Assembly (NCBI RefSeq): GCF_007747995.1
Contig: NZ_CP036276.1
Span: 7,368,001-7,432,000 of the forward strand
DNA from: Symmachiella dynata
GTDB taxonomy: Bacteria; Planctomycetota; Planctomycetia; Planctomycetales; Planctomycetaceae
Length of the DNA stretch: 64,000 nt
Reading direction: 5' to 3'
Under the pieces are notes generated by a model that saw only the letters and a program-made list of their open reading frames with translations, was not told the origin of the DNA and ran no database searches. The translations under genes and the position numbers were made by a program. Every line of letters starts with the position of its first letter. Position 1 is the stretch's first letter. This document shows, in pieces, positions 53,946 through 63,941 of this stretch.

Positions 53946-54650
53946 TCAAAGGGACGCTGATGCGGCTTGTGACGCAGCATCAAAAAGTTGAGTCGCGGCT
54001 TCGCGATAATCACTGGCATCAAAAATCGAACTTCCTGCAACAAAGAGTTTGGCCCCCGCCTGGGCGGTCGATCCAATCGTATCCGGGCCAATTCCTCCAT
54101 CCACCGACAACAACGTCTCGGTAGAAATCATCGATGACAGTTCCCGCAATTTGTCCAGTGCCGACGGCATGAATTTCTGGCCGCCAAACCCCGGTTCCAC
54201 GCTCATCACCAGCACCAAGTCACAGGACTCCAGAGCGGGTGCGATTTTTTCAACAGGCGTACCCGGATTCAGCGCCAAACCGGCAGCGACGCCCGCATCC
54301 CGAATCCGCTGCAACAACGCAACCGGTTCCGGAACCGCTTCAATATGAATCGTGATGGAGTCGCAACCGGCAGCAATATAGTCATCCAAATACCGCTCCG
54401 GGTCGGAAATCATTAAATGGGCATCGAATGGCAACTCAGTCAATTCGCGCAGCCGCTTTATGACCATCGGGCCATAAGACAGGTTGGGAACGAAATGCCC
54501 ATCCATTACATCCAAATGCAACAATGGGACATTCGCCGACTCCAACAGCTCCACCTCGCGGTGCAGGTTGCCAAAGTCACATTTCAACATCGACGGCGCA
54601 ATCAGCGGGGCGCTTTTGAGCAAGTTGAGAAAGGTAGTTCTGCGAGTCAT
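53946..54650 (-). CDS. rpe: Ribulose-phosphate 3-epimerase
   Basis: 234-aa TIM-barrel enzyme of the pentose phosphate pathway interconverting ribulose-5-phosphate and xylulose-5-phosphate. Metal-binding and catalytic motifs are IAPSMLKCDFGNL, LHLDVMDGHFVPNLSYGP, DAHLMISDPERY, MSVEPGFGGQKF and VDGGIGPDTI. ATG 54650 is preferred over the TTG at 54659. First gene of a run that continues with the phosphatase-fold gene and accD. Confidence 0.97.
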   Translation of the reverse strand: MTRRTTFLNLLKSAPLIAPSMLKCDFGNLHREVELLESANVPLLHLDVMDGHFVPNLSYGPMVIKRLRELTELPFDAHLMISDPERYLDDYIAAGCDSITIHIEAVPEPVALLQRIRDAGVAAGLALNPGTPVEKIAPALESCDLVLVMSVEPGFGGQKFMPSALDKLRELSSMISTETLLSVDGGIGPDTIGSTAQAGAKLFVAGSSIFDASDYREAATQLFDAASQAASASL

Positions 54651-55197
54651 ATCAATCAATTATTCGATCAATCCGTGGGATCATCAAGCTCTGCGTCAAG
54701 CAATCGGGTCAGAGCGAATTCTGGGGCAATTACGCGGTCGGGCACAGACGGTGCAAACCGGTCCTCATCAACAGGAGGTTTCGAGTTGGATGCGACTCAA
54801 GTCATTGGCCGCCGCATGGACACCCAGAAGTTCCCGTTTTGTCGGCATCTTCTCGCAACGTGTCTACGGCGTGACGGATAGTGTCTCTCCTAGCCAGAAA
54901 CTTGAAATCCAGGAGAGAGTCTGCCTCCAGATATGTAATGAAAATGCTGTCGCGATTTTCCGCCACTTGAACGCGGACCAACCGCACCGACCAGCAGGAC
55001 TTCAGAATCGGGTATTCTGACTGTTGTTACGCCTGACGTCCAGCGAAATCGCCAATCCGCACCCGCCGACCAACGAAAAACCCGCGTAACCGACTCATAT
55101 AAAAAGACTTGCGACACGAAGGAGTTTTGCATCTCATCCTCCGTGCCGCAAGAAATTCGGCGAAACCCGCGGCAAATCGCAGCCGCGGACGTTTCGA
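54651..55197. other. Intergenic region between gap and rpe
   Basis: About 545 bp. It contains the gap terminator at its right end and must hold the rpe promoter. No gene with a recognisable domain or ribosome binding site is seen. Confidence 0.4.
55101..55152 (-). terminator. Rho-independent terminator after gap
   Basis: On the minus strand CTTGCGGCACGGAGGA pairs with its partner (55108-55123) at 14 of 16 positions around a 13-nt loop, then runs into five T residues (A-run 55101-55105 on the plus strand). It lies 45 bp past the gap stop codon. Confidence 0.75.
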
Positions 55198-56220
55198 CTA
55201 CAGTTTCGCAATCTTGGCAATCAGGTCCGAAGTCCGGCAAGAGTAGCCAGTCTCGTTGTCGTACCAGGACAGCACCTTGACCATGTTTCCGCCCAATTCG
55301 GTCGTCCAGCTTGCATCAAAAATGCTGCTGTGACGGTTGCCGACGATGTCGCTGGAGACGATGGGATCGGTGTTGTATTCCATGATCCCTTTCAGCGGGC
55401 CTTCGGCAGCAGCTTTCATGGCCGCGTTGATGTCCTCTTTAGAGGCTTTTTTGTCCAACGTGGCAACCAAGTCGGTCACACTTCCGGCCGGCACAGGCAC
55501 CCGCAGGCTCAGGCCGGTCAATTTGCCCTTCATCGCCGGCAGCACAATGCCGACTGCTTTGGCGGCACCGGTGGTCGTGGGAATGATATTGATCGCCGCC
55601 GCACGTGCCCGCAACGGGTCGGCGTGCAACTGATCCGAAACGCGTTGGTCGTTGGTATAAGCGTGCACGGTCGTCATCAGACCTTCGGAAACGCCGAAGT
55701 TTTCGTGCAGCACCTTGACCATCGGGGCCAAGCAGTTCGTCGTGCAACTGGCGTTCGAGACGCAGTCATGTTCCGACGAAAGTTGATCGTCGTTCACACC
55801 AAGCACGCAGGTCAAATCCGGCGCGTCTTTGCACGGCGCGGAAATGATCACCTTGCGGGCACCAGCTTCCAGATGGCTATCGAAACCTGGTTTTTCAGCC
55901 GTTTGGCGATTGGTGAAAAATCCGGTCGATTCCAAGGCGACTTCGACACCTTCTTTTTTCCACGGCAAATTCCGCGGATCCCGTTCGCTGCAAATCAGCA
56001 CTTTGTTGCCGTTGACGATCAGCGACTGCCCGTCGCACTCAACCGTGCCGGGGAATCGGCCTTGCACGCTGTCGTATTTCAGCAACCAGGCCAATTTTTG
56101 CGGATCGCCCAGATCGTTGATCGCGACGACATCGAATTCCTCGGGCCGTGAAGCCAACTCACGAAACACAATCCGCCCGATCCGACCAAAACCGTTAATT
56201 CCAACTTTTACTGCAGCCAC
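55198..56220 (-). CDS. gap: Glyceraldehyde-3-phosphate dehydrogenase, type I
   Basis: 340-aa glycolytic enzyme forming 1,3-bisphosphoglycerate. The NAD fold begins [18 protein letters not shown]; the catalytic Cys159 lies in [12 protein letters not shown], and the partner His in [10 protein letters not shown]. The cofactor-selecting residue after the second strand is Asp (INDLGD), favouring NAD over NADP. It is monocistronic by its terminator and the long upstream gap. Confidence 0.97.
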   Translation of the reverse strand: MAAVKVGINGFGRIGRIVFRELASRPEEFDVVAINDLGDPQKLAWLLKYDSVQGRFPGTVECDGQSLIVNGNKVLICSERDPRNLPWKKEGVEVALESTGFFTNRQTAEKPGFDSHLEAGARKVIISAPCKDAPDLTCVLGVNDDQLSSEHDCVSNASCTTNCLAPMVKVLHENFGVSEGLMTTVHAYTNDQRVSDQLHADPLRARAAAINIIPTTTGAAKAVGIVLPAMKGKLTGLSLRVPVPAGSVTDLVATLDKKASKEDINAAMKAAAEGPLKGIMEYNTDPIVSSDIVGNRHSSIFDASWTTELGGNMVKVLSWYDNETGYSCRTSDLIAKIAKL

Positions 56221-57022
56221 GACGGCCTCTCTTTCTGATAGAACTCTATTTCCGTTAAATTGCTGAAACCAACCGGCGCGTCATGCGCGAATTTGCGATG
56301 TCTCACCGATGCCGCAGCGGTCAGTCCGCCCGGCGACGAGCCTCGCTGAGGGTCCCGGCCATTCTCATGGACCAGTACCCGCACAGCTGAGTCTCAGCGT
56401 AAAAAATTCAAGACACTTCCATTTCATTATTCTCCCCCATCCCAGAGGGAGATTTTGCGCGCTCGCCCCCTTGCACGCTTTGCACAAGGACCGAGAAGTC
56501 ATCATTGGGGAAGATCGCTGGCCGTCCGGCCCTCGTCTTATTCCGAGAATCGCGGGCGCTTTTCATTGATCCGCGACTTCACCGCAGTCACGGCGTTTCC
56601 GAATTGTCGCACACCCAGGGCGATCATCACCGCAGCTGTGCAAAATCGGTGCCCGTAATCCGCCGTCTCAGGGTTCCGGCGGCAGGGTGAGATTATACTG
56701 GTGCCGGAAATCATCGACAAGGAAGCGGCGTGACTGGCCGGCGATATCCCGCGACTCGCATGCAACGACCCGAAACCGCGGTACGTAACCCCTTACCAGA
56801 ATAACCGTTACGTCTCTCCCGGCCCGTTAAGCCTGGGCTCTTTTCGCGCACAAAATGCCTCTGAACGCCCTCGACACCAGACTCGACAGCGATCTTTGGC
56901 AATGGCGGCGATTGATCCACCACCACGTCTATGCCATGACTTTGGTGTCTACTTGTTTAGCAATTGCCTCTTTGGAGTTGCCAAAACGGTTTCGTGATCG
57001 CGTAGGAGAACACAGCTACCGT
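56221..57022. other. Intergenic region upstream of gap
   Basis: About 800 bp between the gap start and the esterase 3' end. It should carry the gap promoter. I find no coding frame I trust, no tRNA and no strong inverted repeat; G+C is ordinary. Confidence 0.45.
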
Positions 57023-58120
57023 TCATTTCCCGGCCCCGTTTGCCGCAGCTGTGGGCACGTCTTCCGGGGCCTCGCCGGTTGTTACCGGGATCTGCACGGC
57101 TGGGGCGCGGTTGCCTGCTTCATCAACCAAACTCGCTTTGGGATTCTGGCCAAAAGCGTAGATCAGCCGCGCCGGCAATCGCACGACGCGCTCGGGGATG
57201 AGCGTGACGGTCGTCTTACCCGGCGTCGCCATCGTGCAACGCACCGTCCCCTCTTCGTCGATCAACGCAAAGTCCGCTGCGTCGCAACCGGCCAGTTCTT
57301 CCACCTCGGCGAAGTGCGCCACAATCGATTTGCGATCCTCGGCGATAACCGCAGCATCCAAGACGGGACCGGGCCAGGCGATGTCGGTTTTTCCAAAGCG
57401 GTGACGCAACAGCGCGCGGCCGATCTCGCCGCCCAGTTCGCGATAACCGGCATTGTCCAAATGCACCGTATCTTTGAGCGTACGGCCCAGCGCGGGAACG
57501 AGTATCGCCCGCGGGTCGTCGGCCACGTATTGCCGCTGCGCTTCACGGAGCGTCATAAATCCGCTGTTTCCCGGTTTCGTCGCGGGACCAAGTTGCACGA
57601 CGACGACCAGCATTTCCGGATTGTCCGCCGCTTTTCTTACGCGGGCAAAGTGTTCCTGCAATTCCTTCACATACTGGGCCCCCGAGGTTCCGGGAGCGGA
57701 ATTGTTTTCGCCCTGGTACCACAGAAACACGCCCGCCCCTTGGCCGGCGCGTTTGATGCAGGGCATCAAGCCGACATACCCTGGCTTGCCGGGATGCCAA
57801 AACGAAATCGGTTTGCCGCCATTGGCGTATCCCAACATCGTAATGTCCCCCGCAAGCGGCGCGACCGCCTGTGCGGTGGCGACCCACGGTCCCGTTCCAG
57901 TCGTTCCCATACCGGGCAACGGATCTTGGGCGACGACAAATTCGCCAGTCTTGGGGTCAAACATGGTCACCCGCTCATCCGGGGCCGGTCCGGGAAGTTT
58001 CGCGCGTCCACAGGCATTCGACTGGCCTGAGAGGATCCACAGCTGCGGGTTATCGTCCGCATTGGCTTTTACTGAAATCAAAACGGATGTCAAACAAAGA
58101 AGATAGCGCAGTCGATGCAC
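57023..58120 (-). CDS. SGNH-hydrolase (sialate O-acetylesterase-like), secreted
   Basis: 365-aa predicted esterase with a signal peptide (LRYLLCLTSVLISVKANA). The block I nucleophile motif is LWILSGQSNACGRA, followed by GYANGGKPISFW and LWYQGENNS, all typical of the SASA/DUF303 carbohydrate esterases; the catalytic His is in DTVHLDNAGYREL. Such enzymes remove acetyl groups from sugars in polysaccharides. It lies 37 bp downstream of the adenosyltransferase gene. Confidence 0.88.
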   Translation of the reverse strand: MHRLRYLLCLTSVLISVKANADDNPQLWILSGQSNACGRAKLPGPAPDERVTMFDPKTGEFVVAQDPLPGMGTTGTGPWVATAQAVAPLAGDITMLGYANGGKPISFWHPGKPGYVGLMPCIKRAGQGAGVFLWYQGENNSAPGTSGAQYVKELQEHFARVRKAADNPEMLVVVVQLGPATKPGNSGFMTLREAQRQYVADDPRAILVPALGRTLKDTVHLDNAGYRELGGEIGRALLRHRFGKTDIAWPGPVLDAAVIAEDRKSIVAHFAEVEELAGCDAADFALIDEEGTVRCTMATPGKTTVTLIPERVVRLPARLIYAFGQNPKASLVDEAGNRAPAVQIPVTTGEAPEDVPTAAANGAGK

Positions 58121-58157
58121 GATTTGCTCCAGGAATGTTATTCACGAAAAGGATGGA

Positions 58158-58730
58158 CTACCGTTCGCCGCCGGGGACCCACAGGACGTCATTGTTGCCG
58201 GCGTCATTGCAGTACCGGGCCCAAACAAACAGCAAGTCGGAGAGCCGATTGAGGTAGGCGAGCGAATGCTCGTTGATCGTCTCGGCTGCGGCCAAATGAC
58301 AGACACCGATTTCGACGCGGCGACAAACAGCGCGGGCATTATGCAAATGCGCCGCCGCTGGGGATCCGCCGGGGAGAACAAAACTGGTCAGTGGCTCTAG
58401 CGATTCGTTGGATTCGTCGATCCAGGTTTCCAACCGCGCCACCTGTTCAGACGTCACACGCAGCGGGGGATGTTCGGGAGGCGTATCGGTTTCGGGCACA
58501 CACAAATCGGCACCGAGATCGAACAGGTCGTTTTGAATGGTCGCGATCCGCGGCGTGATTGCTGCGGGGAGTTCGACGTTGGCAGCGGTCACTCCCAGCA
58601 GCGTGTTGAGTTCATCGACGCCGCCATAGGCGGCAATCCGCGCATCGGTTTTGGGGACTCGGCGTCCATCCCCCAGTCCCGTTTCGCCTCCGTCGCCGCT
58701 GCGGGTGTAAATGCGATTGAGAAAAACCAT
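58158..58730 (-). CDS. ATP:cob(I)alamin adenosyltransferase, PduO type
   Basis: 190-aa enzyme that attaches adenosyl to reduced cobalamin to make coenzyme B12. Diagnostic motifs are IYTRSGDGGETGLGDGRRVPK at the N-terminus, the mid motif LPGGSPAAAHLHNARAVCRRVE and the late LNRLSDLLFVWAR. No cobalamin riboswitch or B12-dependent enzyme is visible next to it. It is followed closely by the secreted esterase on the same strand. Confidence 0.95.
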   Translation of the reverse strand: MVFLNRIYTRSGDGGETGLGDGRRVPKTDARIAAYGGVDELNTLLGVTAANVELPAAITPRIATIQNDLFDLGADLCVPETDTPPEHPPLRVTSEQVARLETWIDESNESLEPLTSFVLPGGSPAAAHLHNARAVCRRVEIGVCHLAAAETINEHSLAYLNRLSDLLFVWARYCNDAGNNDVLWVPGGER

Positions 58731-59080
58731 GCGTTGTACTACTAACGTTTAAAACCTATGCGACAGTTGCTGGATCTGAGTTGACCTAAAAAAGTTAAAC
58801 CACGAAAGAAGCGAAAAACACGAAATCAAGAGCAGCCAGTGCGACATTCAGTATTTCGTCATTCCGGATCGGGGTGCTACTGGCGGCACGTCCGCCAGTG
58901 CGTACGAGGACCGACCTTCCTGGACAGGGAAAACCCAACCTGATACGGCACTGGCGGGCAAGCCGCCAGTGGCACCCTCGTTCTTTAATTTGGTGATGCA
59001 GCCGGTTGCTTTTCGTGTCTTTCGTCTTTTTCGTGGTTCAATTTTTCCGTGGAAGGCGGTTCGAGGGTGCGTTGAAACGA
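58731..59080. other. Intergenic region made of nested inverted repeats
   Basis: 350 bp between two genes on the same strand. Most of it is the nested repeat at 58796-59042; no gene is seen. Confidence 0.5.
58796..59042. repeat. Nested inverted repeats
   Basis: Outer arms are AACCACGAAAGAAGCGAAAA-type sequence (58798-58830) and its imperfect complement TTCGTGTCTTTCGTCTTTTT then CGTGGTT (59013-59042). Inside lie GGGTGCTACTGGCGG (58872-58886) and CCGCCAGTGGCACCC (58963-58977), which pair at 14 of 15 positions, and each inner arm has its own small palindrome (TGGCGG/CCGCCA). The whole looks like a non-autonomous repeat nested in another. Confidence 0.75.
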
Positions 59081-61837
59081 TTACTCTTCAGTTGGGTCCT
59101 TGTCGGTCTTTGGCTCTGCCGATCCCATGCCGGCGACTTTGCGGAACTCGGGGACTTCGTGGAGTGTTTTTAAGTCGGGATCTTCGCGCATCCAGCCGAG
59201 GTCTCCGAATCCTTGTTTGACGGACTTCTTCAAGTCGGCGATGGCTTTGCCGGTGTATTCTTTGATTTTCGCCTTGCGCTCGTCGGTCGATTCCTGCGCC
59301 TTGAGATGTTCGGCAGCCCGCGAGTAAACGCAGGCGGCGTTGTAGGAGAAGATGGCTTCGTCCTCGTAACGGGCGCGGTTTTCTTCGAGCCGTTTGACCG
59401 CTGCTGCCGTATCGTCGCCGTCCATCACCATCACTACACAGGCGCCGGTCAGCGCTTGAGAATTCCAGCGGTCCAACTCCAAGGCTTTATCAAAATCAGG
59501 CCGCGCCTCGGCGAATTTTTCTCGGCGGATATTTAAGTTGCCGCGAAAAATGTAACCGTCGGGCATTTTGGGATCGGCTTTAATGGCTTCGACGAATTGA
59601 GCCAGCGCTTCGTCGAGTTTATTCGCCTTTTCCAATTCGTGTCCCTGTCTGAGGAATTGATAGGCGGAGGAGCGTTCATAAATCTGTTGCAAAGCGTTGC
59701 GAGCGTAACGGCGTTTTTGCGGATCGCCCTCATCGCGCGCCTCTTCCAGCGCCGTACGTGCCTGCGGTGTGGCCAGTTGTGCCAGGACATTGCAAACCGC
59801 GCTCAACGTGCTGCTGTTGCTCGTTTTTTTCAAGGCGTCCGTCAATACATCGACCGATTCAGGACTCCCATCCTGCTGCAAGACCTGTGCCGCGGCTTGC
59901 GCCACGGATTGGTTTTCATTGATCAACGACGCGGTGGCAAGTTTACGAAATTCCGGTGCATGTAACGTCAGCAACGCTTTGAGGACCTCGCCCTTTTCGT
60001 GCGATTTCATTCCCTCGAAGTGTTCAACAAAAAACGTGGCAACATCCTTATCGCCAATCATCGTCAACGTACGAATCATGGCTTGTTTGTTGGACTGCTT
60101 AGAGAAATGCTTAAGCAGCAATGGAGCGGCCCGTTTGTCTTTCACGCGATTTAATAAATTGAGCGTGACGTTCAAGGTACTGGGATCGATTGACTCTTCT
60201 TCCAGGAGTTGCAGGGCGTATTCGATTGCAATCTGTTCGCTATCATGATCAGTCCGCGCGGCCAGAATGGTGTAGGCTTTACTCCGCAGCGCCATGTCGC
60301 CGGCGGAGAGCGCGTCCTTGAGGACCTCCAGCAACTTGGGGTGTCCCACCTGTGTTAGCGCTTGCAGCGCCTCTTGGTTCAAACCCTCGCGGGGGTCCTT
60401 AACGAATTCATAGATCGCTTCGGACCAAATCGGCCGCGGATGTGCTGCCAAGATCCTCACGATGTTCTTTTGCGATGCGGGAGGCTCGTTTTTCAGAATC
60501 GCCAGCAGTGCGTCATGCGCGGCGGAATAGCGAGATCCAGCCAAGGACTCGATCGCGGTGCTGGCCAACGGTTCGTTGTTCTTTTTCACATAGAACACCA
60601 ATTTCTCCACAGCTGCCGGATCCCCGAAATGCCCCAGCGCCGTCAGTGCTGCGCGTTGCAATTGCGGGACTGACGAGTCGGCATACTCCAGGATGATCGG
60701 CAGTTTATCTTCGCCCAACCGACCGCCGCCGCTGGCCAGTGCGGCGACTCGCGAGAGCAGATGGCCTTGTTCAATGTTTGTCAAAATCTCATCACGCGGC
60801 AAGGATTGATAAGCCGATGCCAGCGCCGCCTGCACCGCTTCGTCGGCTGTTTTATGCACGCGACGCGTAGTCCCACGGCCTGACCGATACCGCGAACTGT
60901 GCGAGTTATTACTCTGAGGCAGGTCGCTGAGATGGAATTCGCGCATGGTGGCGGGAATGGGCGGGAATTGTTCGCTGGTTGCGCCGTTGACGCCCAACGA
61001 ACTCGCGTTTTGAATAATCCAAGACATCAACTGCTGATCGGGCTGCGCCGCCCCTTCGGACCACCGCAAGACGACCCGCACCACCTGTTGTGTCGCCAGC
61101 TGATCCAGGTCATCCATCATGCTGCCGATGTTGATCGTATTCAGCTTGCCGTTGATCGTGGCCAATCCCAACGACCCCCGCGGACCGATCCGCTCGATTT
61201 CCATTCCCAACGCCTCTTTCTGCGAAGCGTTGACGTCGAATTCGACCGCCTTATCGTTGATTTGCACTTTGAGTGTCATGTCGGGGACATGCGTGCCGTC
61301 GTCCAATTTATCGAAGACCACCCATGTGCTTTGCATCCCCCCGGGGGAGAGTTTCAACTGTTTCGACGGTTGCATGTTGCGCAACTGCTGGTACTGATTG
61401 TCGATCTGTACCGATTGATTGAACAGCTGTTTGGGAATTTCCTCCAGCTTGATCGAGGTGCCGTCCGCCACCAGTTCGATTTGTTCGCGTTGGATCTCGA
61501 TCGCCTCGGGCGTGAGATTGACGAGATTCAGCTTGGCGACAAAAAACCGCGCGTGTCGACTATTGGCACTGCGGTTGTAGTACCGCCCCAAATAGCAGGA
61601 CTCCAACATCATCACGACGCGCTGTTGGCTTTTATCTTCTGGAATCCTGGGACGCTGATTTTTTTTCAGCGTGTCCAATTCCTGTTCGAGCTTGAGCAAC
61701 CGCTGGCGAAGTTCGTTGAGCAGCGGCGCATCGGCCGTCGGCTGGCTCTCTTGTGCCATCGCCACGGTGGAAACACAGATCACGCACAGCGAGCAAAGCA
61801 ATAGTCCGGCGAGCAGGCGGCCGTCGATCCTCTTCAT
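59081..61837 (-). CDS. Secreted HEAT-repeat and TPR protein
   Basis: 918-aa protein with a signal peptide (LLAGLLLCSLCVICVSTVAMA) and a coiled coil (LLNELRQRLLKLEQELDTLKK abbreviated). Residues 70-310 form a beta-rich domain of unknown type. Residues ~340-720 are HEAT/armadillo-like repeats (for example QLQRAALTALGHFGDPAAVEKL and SKAYTILAARTDHDSEQ). Residues ~730-830 contain TPR units (KLDEALAQFVEAIKADPKM, FAEARPDFDKALELDRWN). It probably acts as a periplasmic scaffold; no enzymatic motif is seen. It is separated from the downstream adenosyltransferase by repeats. Confidence 0.85.
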   Translation of the reverse strand: MKRIDGRLLAGLLLCSLCVICVSTVAMAQESQPTADAPLLNELRQRLLKLEQELDTLKKNQRPRIPEDKSQQRVVMMLESCYLGRYYNRSANSRHARFFVAKLNLVNLTPEAIEIQREQIELVADGTSIKLEEIPKQLFNQSVQIDNQYQQLRNMQPSKQLKLSPGGMQSTWVVFDKLDDGTHVPDMTLKVQINDKAVEFDVNASQKEALGMEIERIGPRGSLGLATINGKLNTINIGSMMDDLDQLATQQVVRVVLRWSEGAAQPDQQLMSWIIQNASSLGVNGATSEQFPPIPATMREFHLSDLPQSNNSHSSRYRSGRGTTRRVHKTADEAVQAALASAYQSLPRDEILTNIEQGHLLSRVAALASGGGRLGEDKLPIILEYADSSVPQLQRAALTALGHFGDPAAVEKLVFYVKKNNEPLASTAIESLAGSRYSAAHDALLAILKNEPPASQKNIVRILAAHPRPIWSEAIYEFVKDPREGLNQEALQALTQVGHPKLLEVLKDALSAGDMALRSKAYTILAARTDHDSEQIAIEYALQLLEEESIDPSTLNVTLNLLNRVKDKRAAPLLLKHFSKQSNKQAMIRTLTMIGDKDVATFFVEHFEGMKSHEKGEVLKALLTLHAPEFRKLATASLINENQSVAQAAAQVLQQDGSPESVDVLTDALKKTSNSSTLSAVCNVLAQLATPQARTALEEARDEGDPQKRRYARNALQQIYERSSAYQFLRQGHELEKANKLDEALAQFVEAIKADPKMPDGYIFRGNLNIRREKFAEARPDFDKALELDRWNSQALTGACVVMVMDGDDTAAAVKRLEENRARYEDEAIFSYNAACVYSRAAEHLKAQESTDERKAKIKEYTGKAIADLKKSVKQGFGDLGWMREDPDLKTLHEVPEFRKVAGMGSAEPKTDKDPTEE

Positions 61838-61994
61838 GACCCAGGGTCCTTGTAACAGGTCCTAGTGGAAATCGTATGAGCAGCTTTTGGGTGGGAGATG
61901 CGACTGTGTTTGTCGCACCCCCCTGGAGACATTCACTATCGTGACCGTTCTTGTGAGGAATGACTACCCCGAAATCCCCCACGGGTTGCGCTAC

Positions 61995-62948
61995 TTAGGC
62001 GTACACGCGTCCCAATTCGATATTGATCCACGTCTGAATCTTTTCACCGGGCGGCAAGACCAACCAACCGGTGTCATGTCCCGCTTCTTCGAGATTGACC
62101 GCGTCGGTGACACAGGTATACGGTTCGAGACAAACACTGCGGCCGGTGGGGGGTGTATAGACGACCAGTTCGCGAAAAATCGAATCGGTTTTTTGTGAGA
62201 TCTGTAATCCCGCTTTTTCGTCCATAGCCAACGTTTCAATGTGACCGTTTTGCGGCTCAACACCGGTCAGTACGTCGTCCAAGGGGCGATCTCCCAAGCG
62301 ACGTCCTTCGCGCAGGTCGACATGCTCATCGACGGGGACTTTTTTCCCCGTGGGCAGACAGTTGATCAATTCCCACGACTCGGCCGCGGGTGCCTGGACG
62401 AGGCAATCGGTCGCTCCGCTGTCACCGGCCAGTGGCATGCGAAAATAGGCGTGCGTGCCGAATCCCCAGGGCAGCGGATCCTGACTGGGGTTGGTAATCG
62501 TGATTTGGCAACCCAACGTCGATCCGGCAACTTCGTAGCGGAGTTCCAAAATGAAATCGGTCGGCCAATGTGGTAGGCGGTCCGGCGCATCGACGCTCAG
62601 TTGGAATTCGCCGACGACGAAATTCGTGCCCGACGATGTGACTCGCCACGGACGGTCCAATACGAAACCATGGATCGCATTCCCATCGCCATCGAGTTCG
62701 GTGAGTTGAAAATCCTGATCGTTCCAACGATAGCGGCCTTCACGGATTCGATTGGGAAACGGGAACAGAATGGGAATCCCGTTCCCACTGGCCCGCCCGC
62801 CGCCGGCAGAAAAATCGGGTTCCGCGTCGAGCACTTCAATCAGTTCGCCGTCGACCGGAGCCTGGAAGGAATAACAATTGAAACCGAACTCAGCCAGAAT
62901 CTTGGCTTCTGCGCCGGAGTTTGGATCACGAATCACAATGGGTTCCAT
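61995..62948 (-). CDS. Aldose 1-epimerase family protein
   Basis: 317-aa mutarotase-fold protein. Substrate-binding and catalytic signatures are GIPILFPFPNRIREGRY, NAIHGFVLDRPW (first His), FGTHAYFRMP (second His) and the late CLEPYTCVTDAVN with the catalytic Glu. It interconverts anomers of hexoses or hexose phosphates; the exact sugar is not evident. The start ATG 62948 matches the family length. It is followed at some distance by the HEAT/TPR gene. Confidence 0.92.
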   Translation of the reverse strand: MEPIVIRDPNSGAEAKILAEFGFNCYSFQAPVDGELIEVLDAEPDFSAGGGRASGNGIPILFPFPNRIREGRYRWNDQDFQLTELDGDGNAIHGFVLDRPWRVTSSGTNFVVGEFQLSVDAPDRLPHWPTDFILELRYEVAGSTLGCQITITNPSQDPLPWGFGTHAYFRMPLAGDSGATDCLVQAPAAESWELINCLPTGKKVPVDEHVDLREGRRLGDRPLDDVLTGVEPQNGHIETLAMDEKAGLQISQKTDSIFRELVVYTPPTGRSVCLEPYTCVTDAVNLEEAGHDTGWLVLPPGEKIQTWINIELGRVYA

Positions 62949-63187
62949 GGGCCACTTTCGTCAGTTGATAGCAGTTGTCTGAATACGGCAGCGGGGTTCG
63001 GCGGAGTTCAAGCCAGTGCACAAATCACTGAGTCGCCGCCCATCCCACCACACGTAAGAGGTCCCGGCACTCATGCCGGTAGTATTGAAAAAAATATTAA
63101 GTTGTGTTCGGTTACGTGAGCACGAATCCTCGGGGGCTTCGTTGAGGGAACAGCCATCGGCCACATGACCGACAGGCGGCGATCCCG

Positions 63188-63754
63188 CTAATTCAATTCG
63201 GGGTTTCCGTTGCTGGCGGGGACTACACCCGATTGACGACCGGCAATCTCAACCAATTTTTCCCAGAGTTCATACGGATCGTCTTGCAACACATGCTCGG
63301 CTGTGGCTGGTACGGTCAACCAATCGCCGCGCGCCAATTCCCCCTGTAGTTGATAGGGCGCCCACCCCGCGCACCCGCGAAAAATCCGAAACTTGATGTC
63401 CTTGTCGCCATCGGCGATCCGCTGCACCACATCCTGAAAAGCATTGGCCGTACTGCCCACATACAATCCGGGGAGCAACGGTTGCTCATTGAATTCCACG
63501 TCTCCCGCATTGTGCAAAATAAACAGCGCCGATGGCTCGACCGGCCCGCCGGTGTAGACTAAGTCCTTAATGCCCGGCAGGTCGAAATGGTCCGTTAACG
63601 CCTCCTGCACGGAGGTTTTTGACGGTTGATTTAAAATCAGCCCCATCGACCCGTTTTCGCCATCCTCGACCATCAACACGACCGATTTGAAAAAATGCGG
63701 GTCCCGCAGTCCCTTCACAGCCATCAGAAAATGCGCGCGTAGCGATTTGGGCAT
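63188..63754 (-). CDS. YqgE/AlgH family protein
   Basis: 188-aa member of a widely conserved family with no agreed biochemical role. Diagnostic blocks are LMAVKGLRDPHFFKSVVLMVE, ENGSMGLILNQPS, VYTGGPVEPSALFILHN and FRGCAGWAPYQLQGELARGDW. ATG 63754 has GGAG five bases upstream, so I prefer it to an in-frame start at 63799. In proteobacteria the gene sits beside ruvX, which is not the case here. Confidence 0.95.
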   Translation of the reverse strand: MPKSLRAHFLMAVKGLRDPHFFKSVVLMVEDGENGSMGLILNQPSKTSVQEALTDHFDLPGIKDLVYTGGPVEPSALFILHNAGDVEFNEQPLLPGLYVGSTANAFQDVVQRIADGDKDIKFRIFRGCAGWAPYQLQGELARGDWLTVPATAEHVLQDDPYELWEKLVEIAGRQSGVVPASNGNPELN

Positions 63755-63941
63755 GATGCTCCTGACTGAGTGAAGATGAGGAAAGTTGGATGGGACCACT
63801 CAATTATAACCACGAATTCCCGCAAAATGTAAGCGCCGGGCAACCAAAGTTTTGCCCGGCCGGCCTTTCTCACCGACTGGTCACCTCGAGGATGTCCGAC
63901 AAGTCACTTGAGGTCGCTGGACATAAGTGCAGGAAGTGCCG

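Noticed and set aside
58731-59080. Possible cobalamin riboswitch upstream of the adenosyltransferase
   Set aside because: No B12-box-like GCCACTG...-type conserved core is seen in the right context; the GCCAGTGGCAC there belongs to the palindromic repeat.
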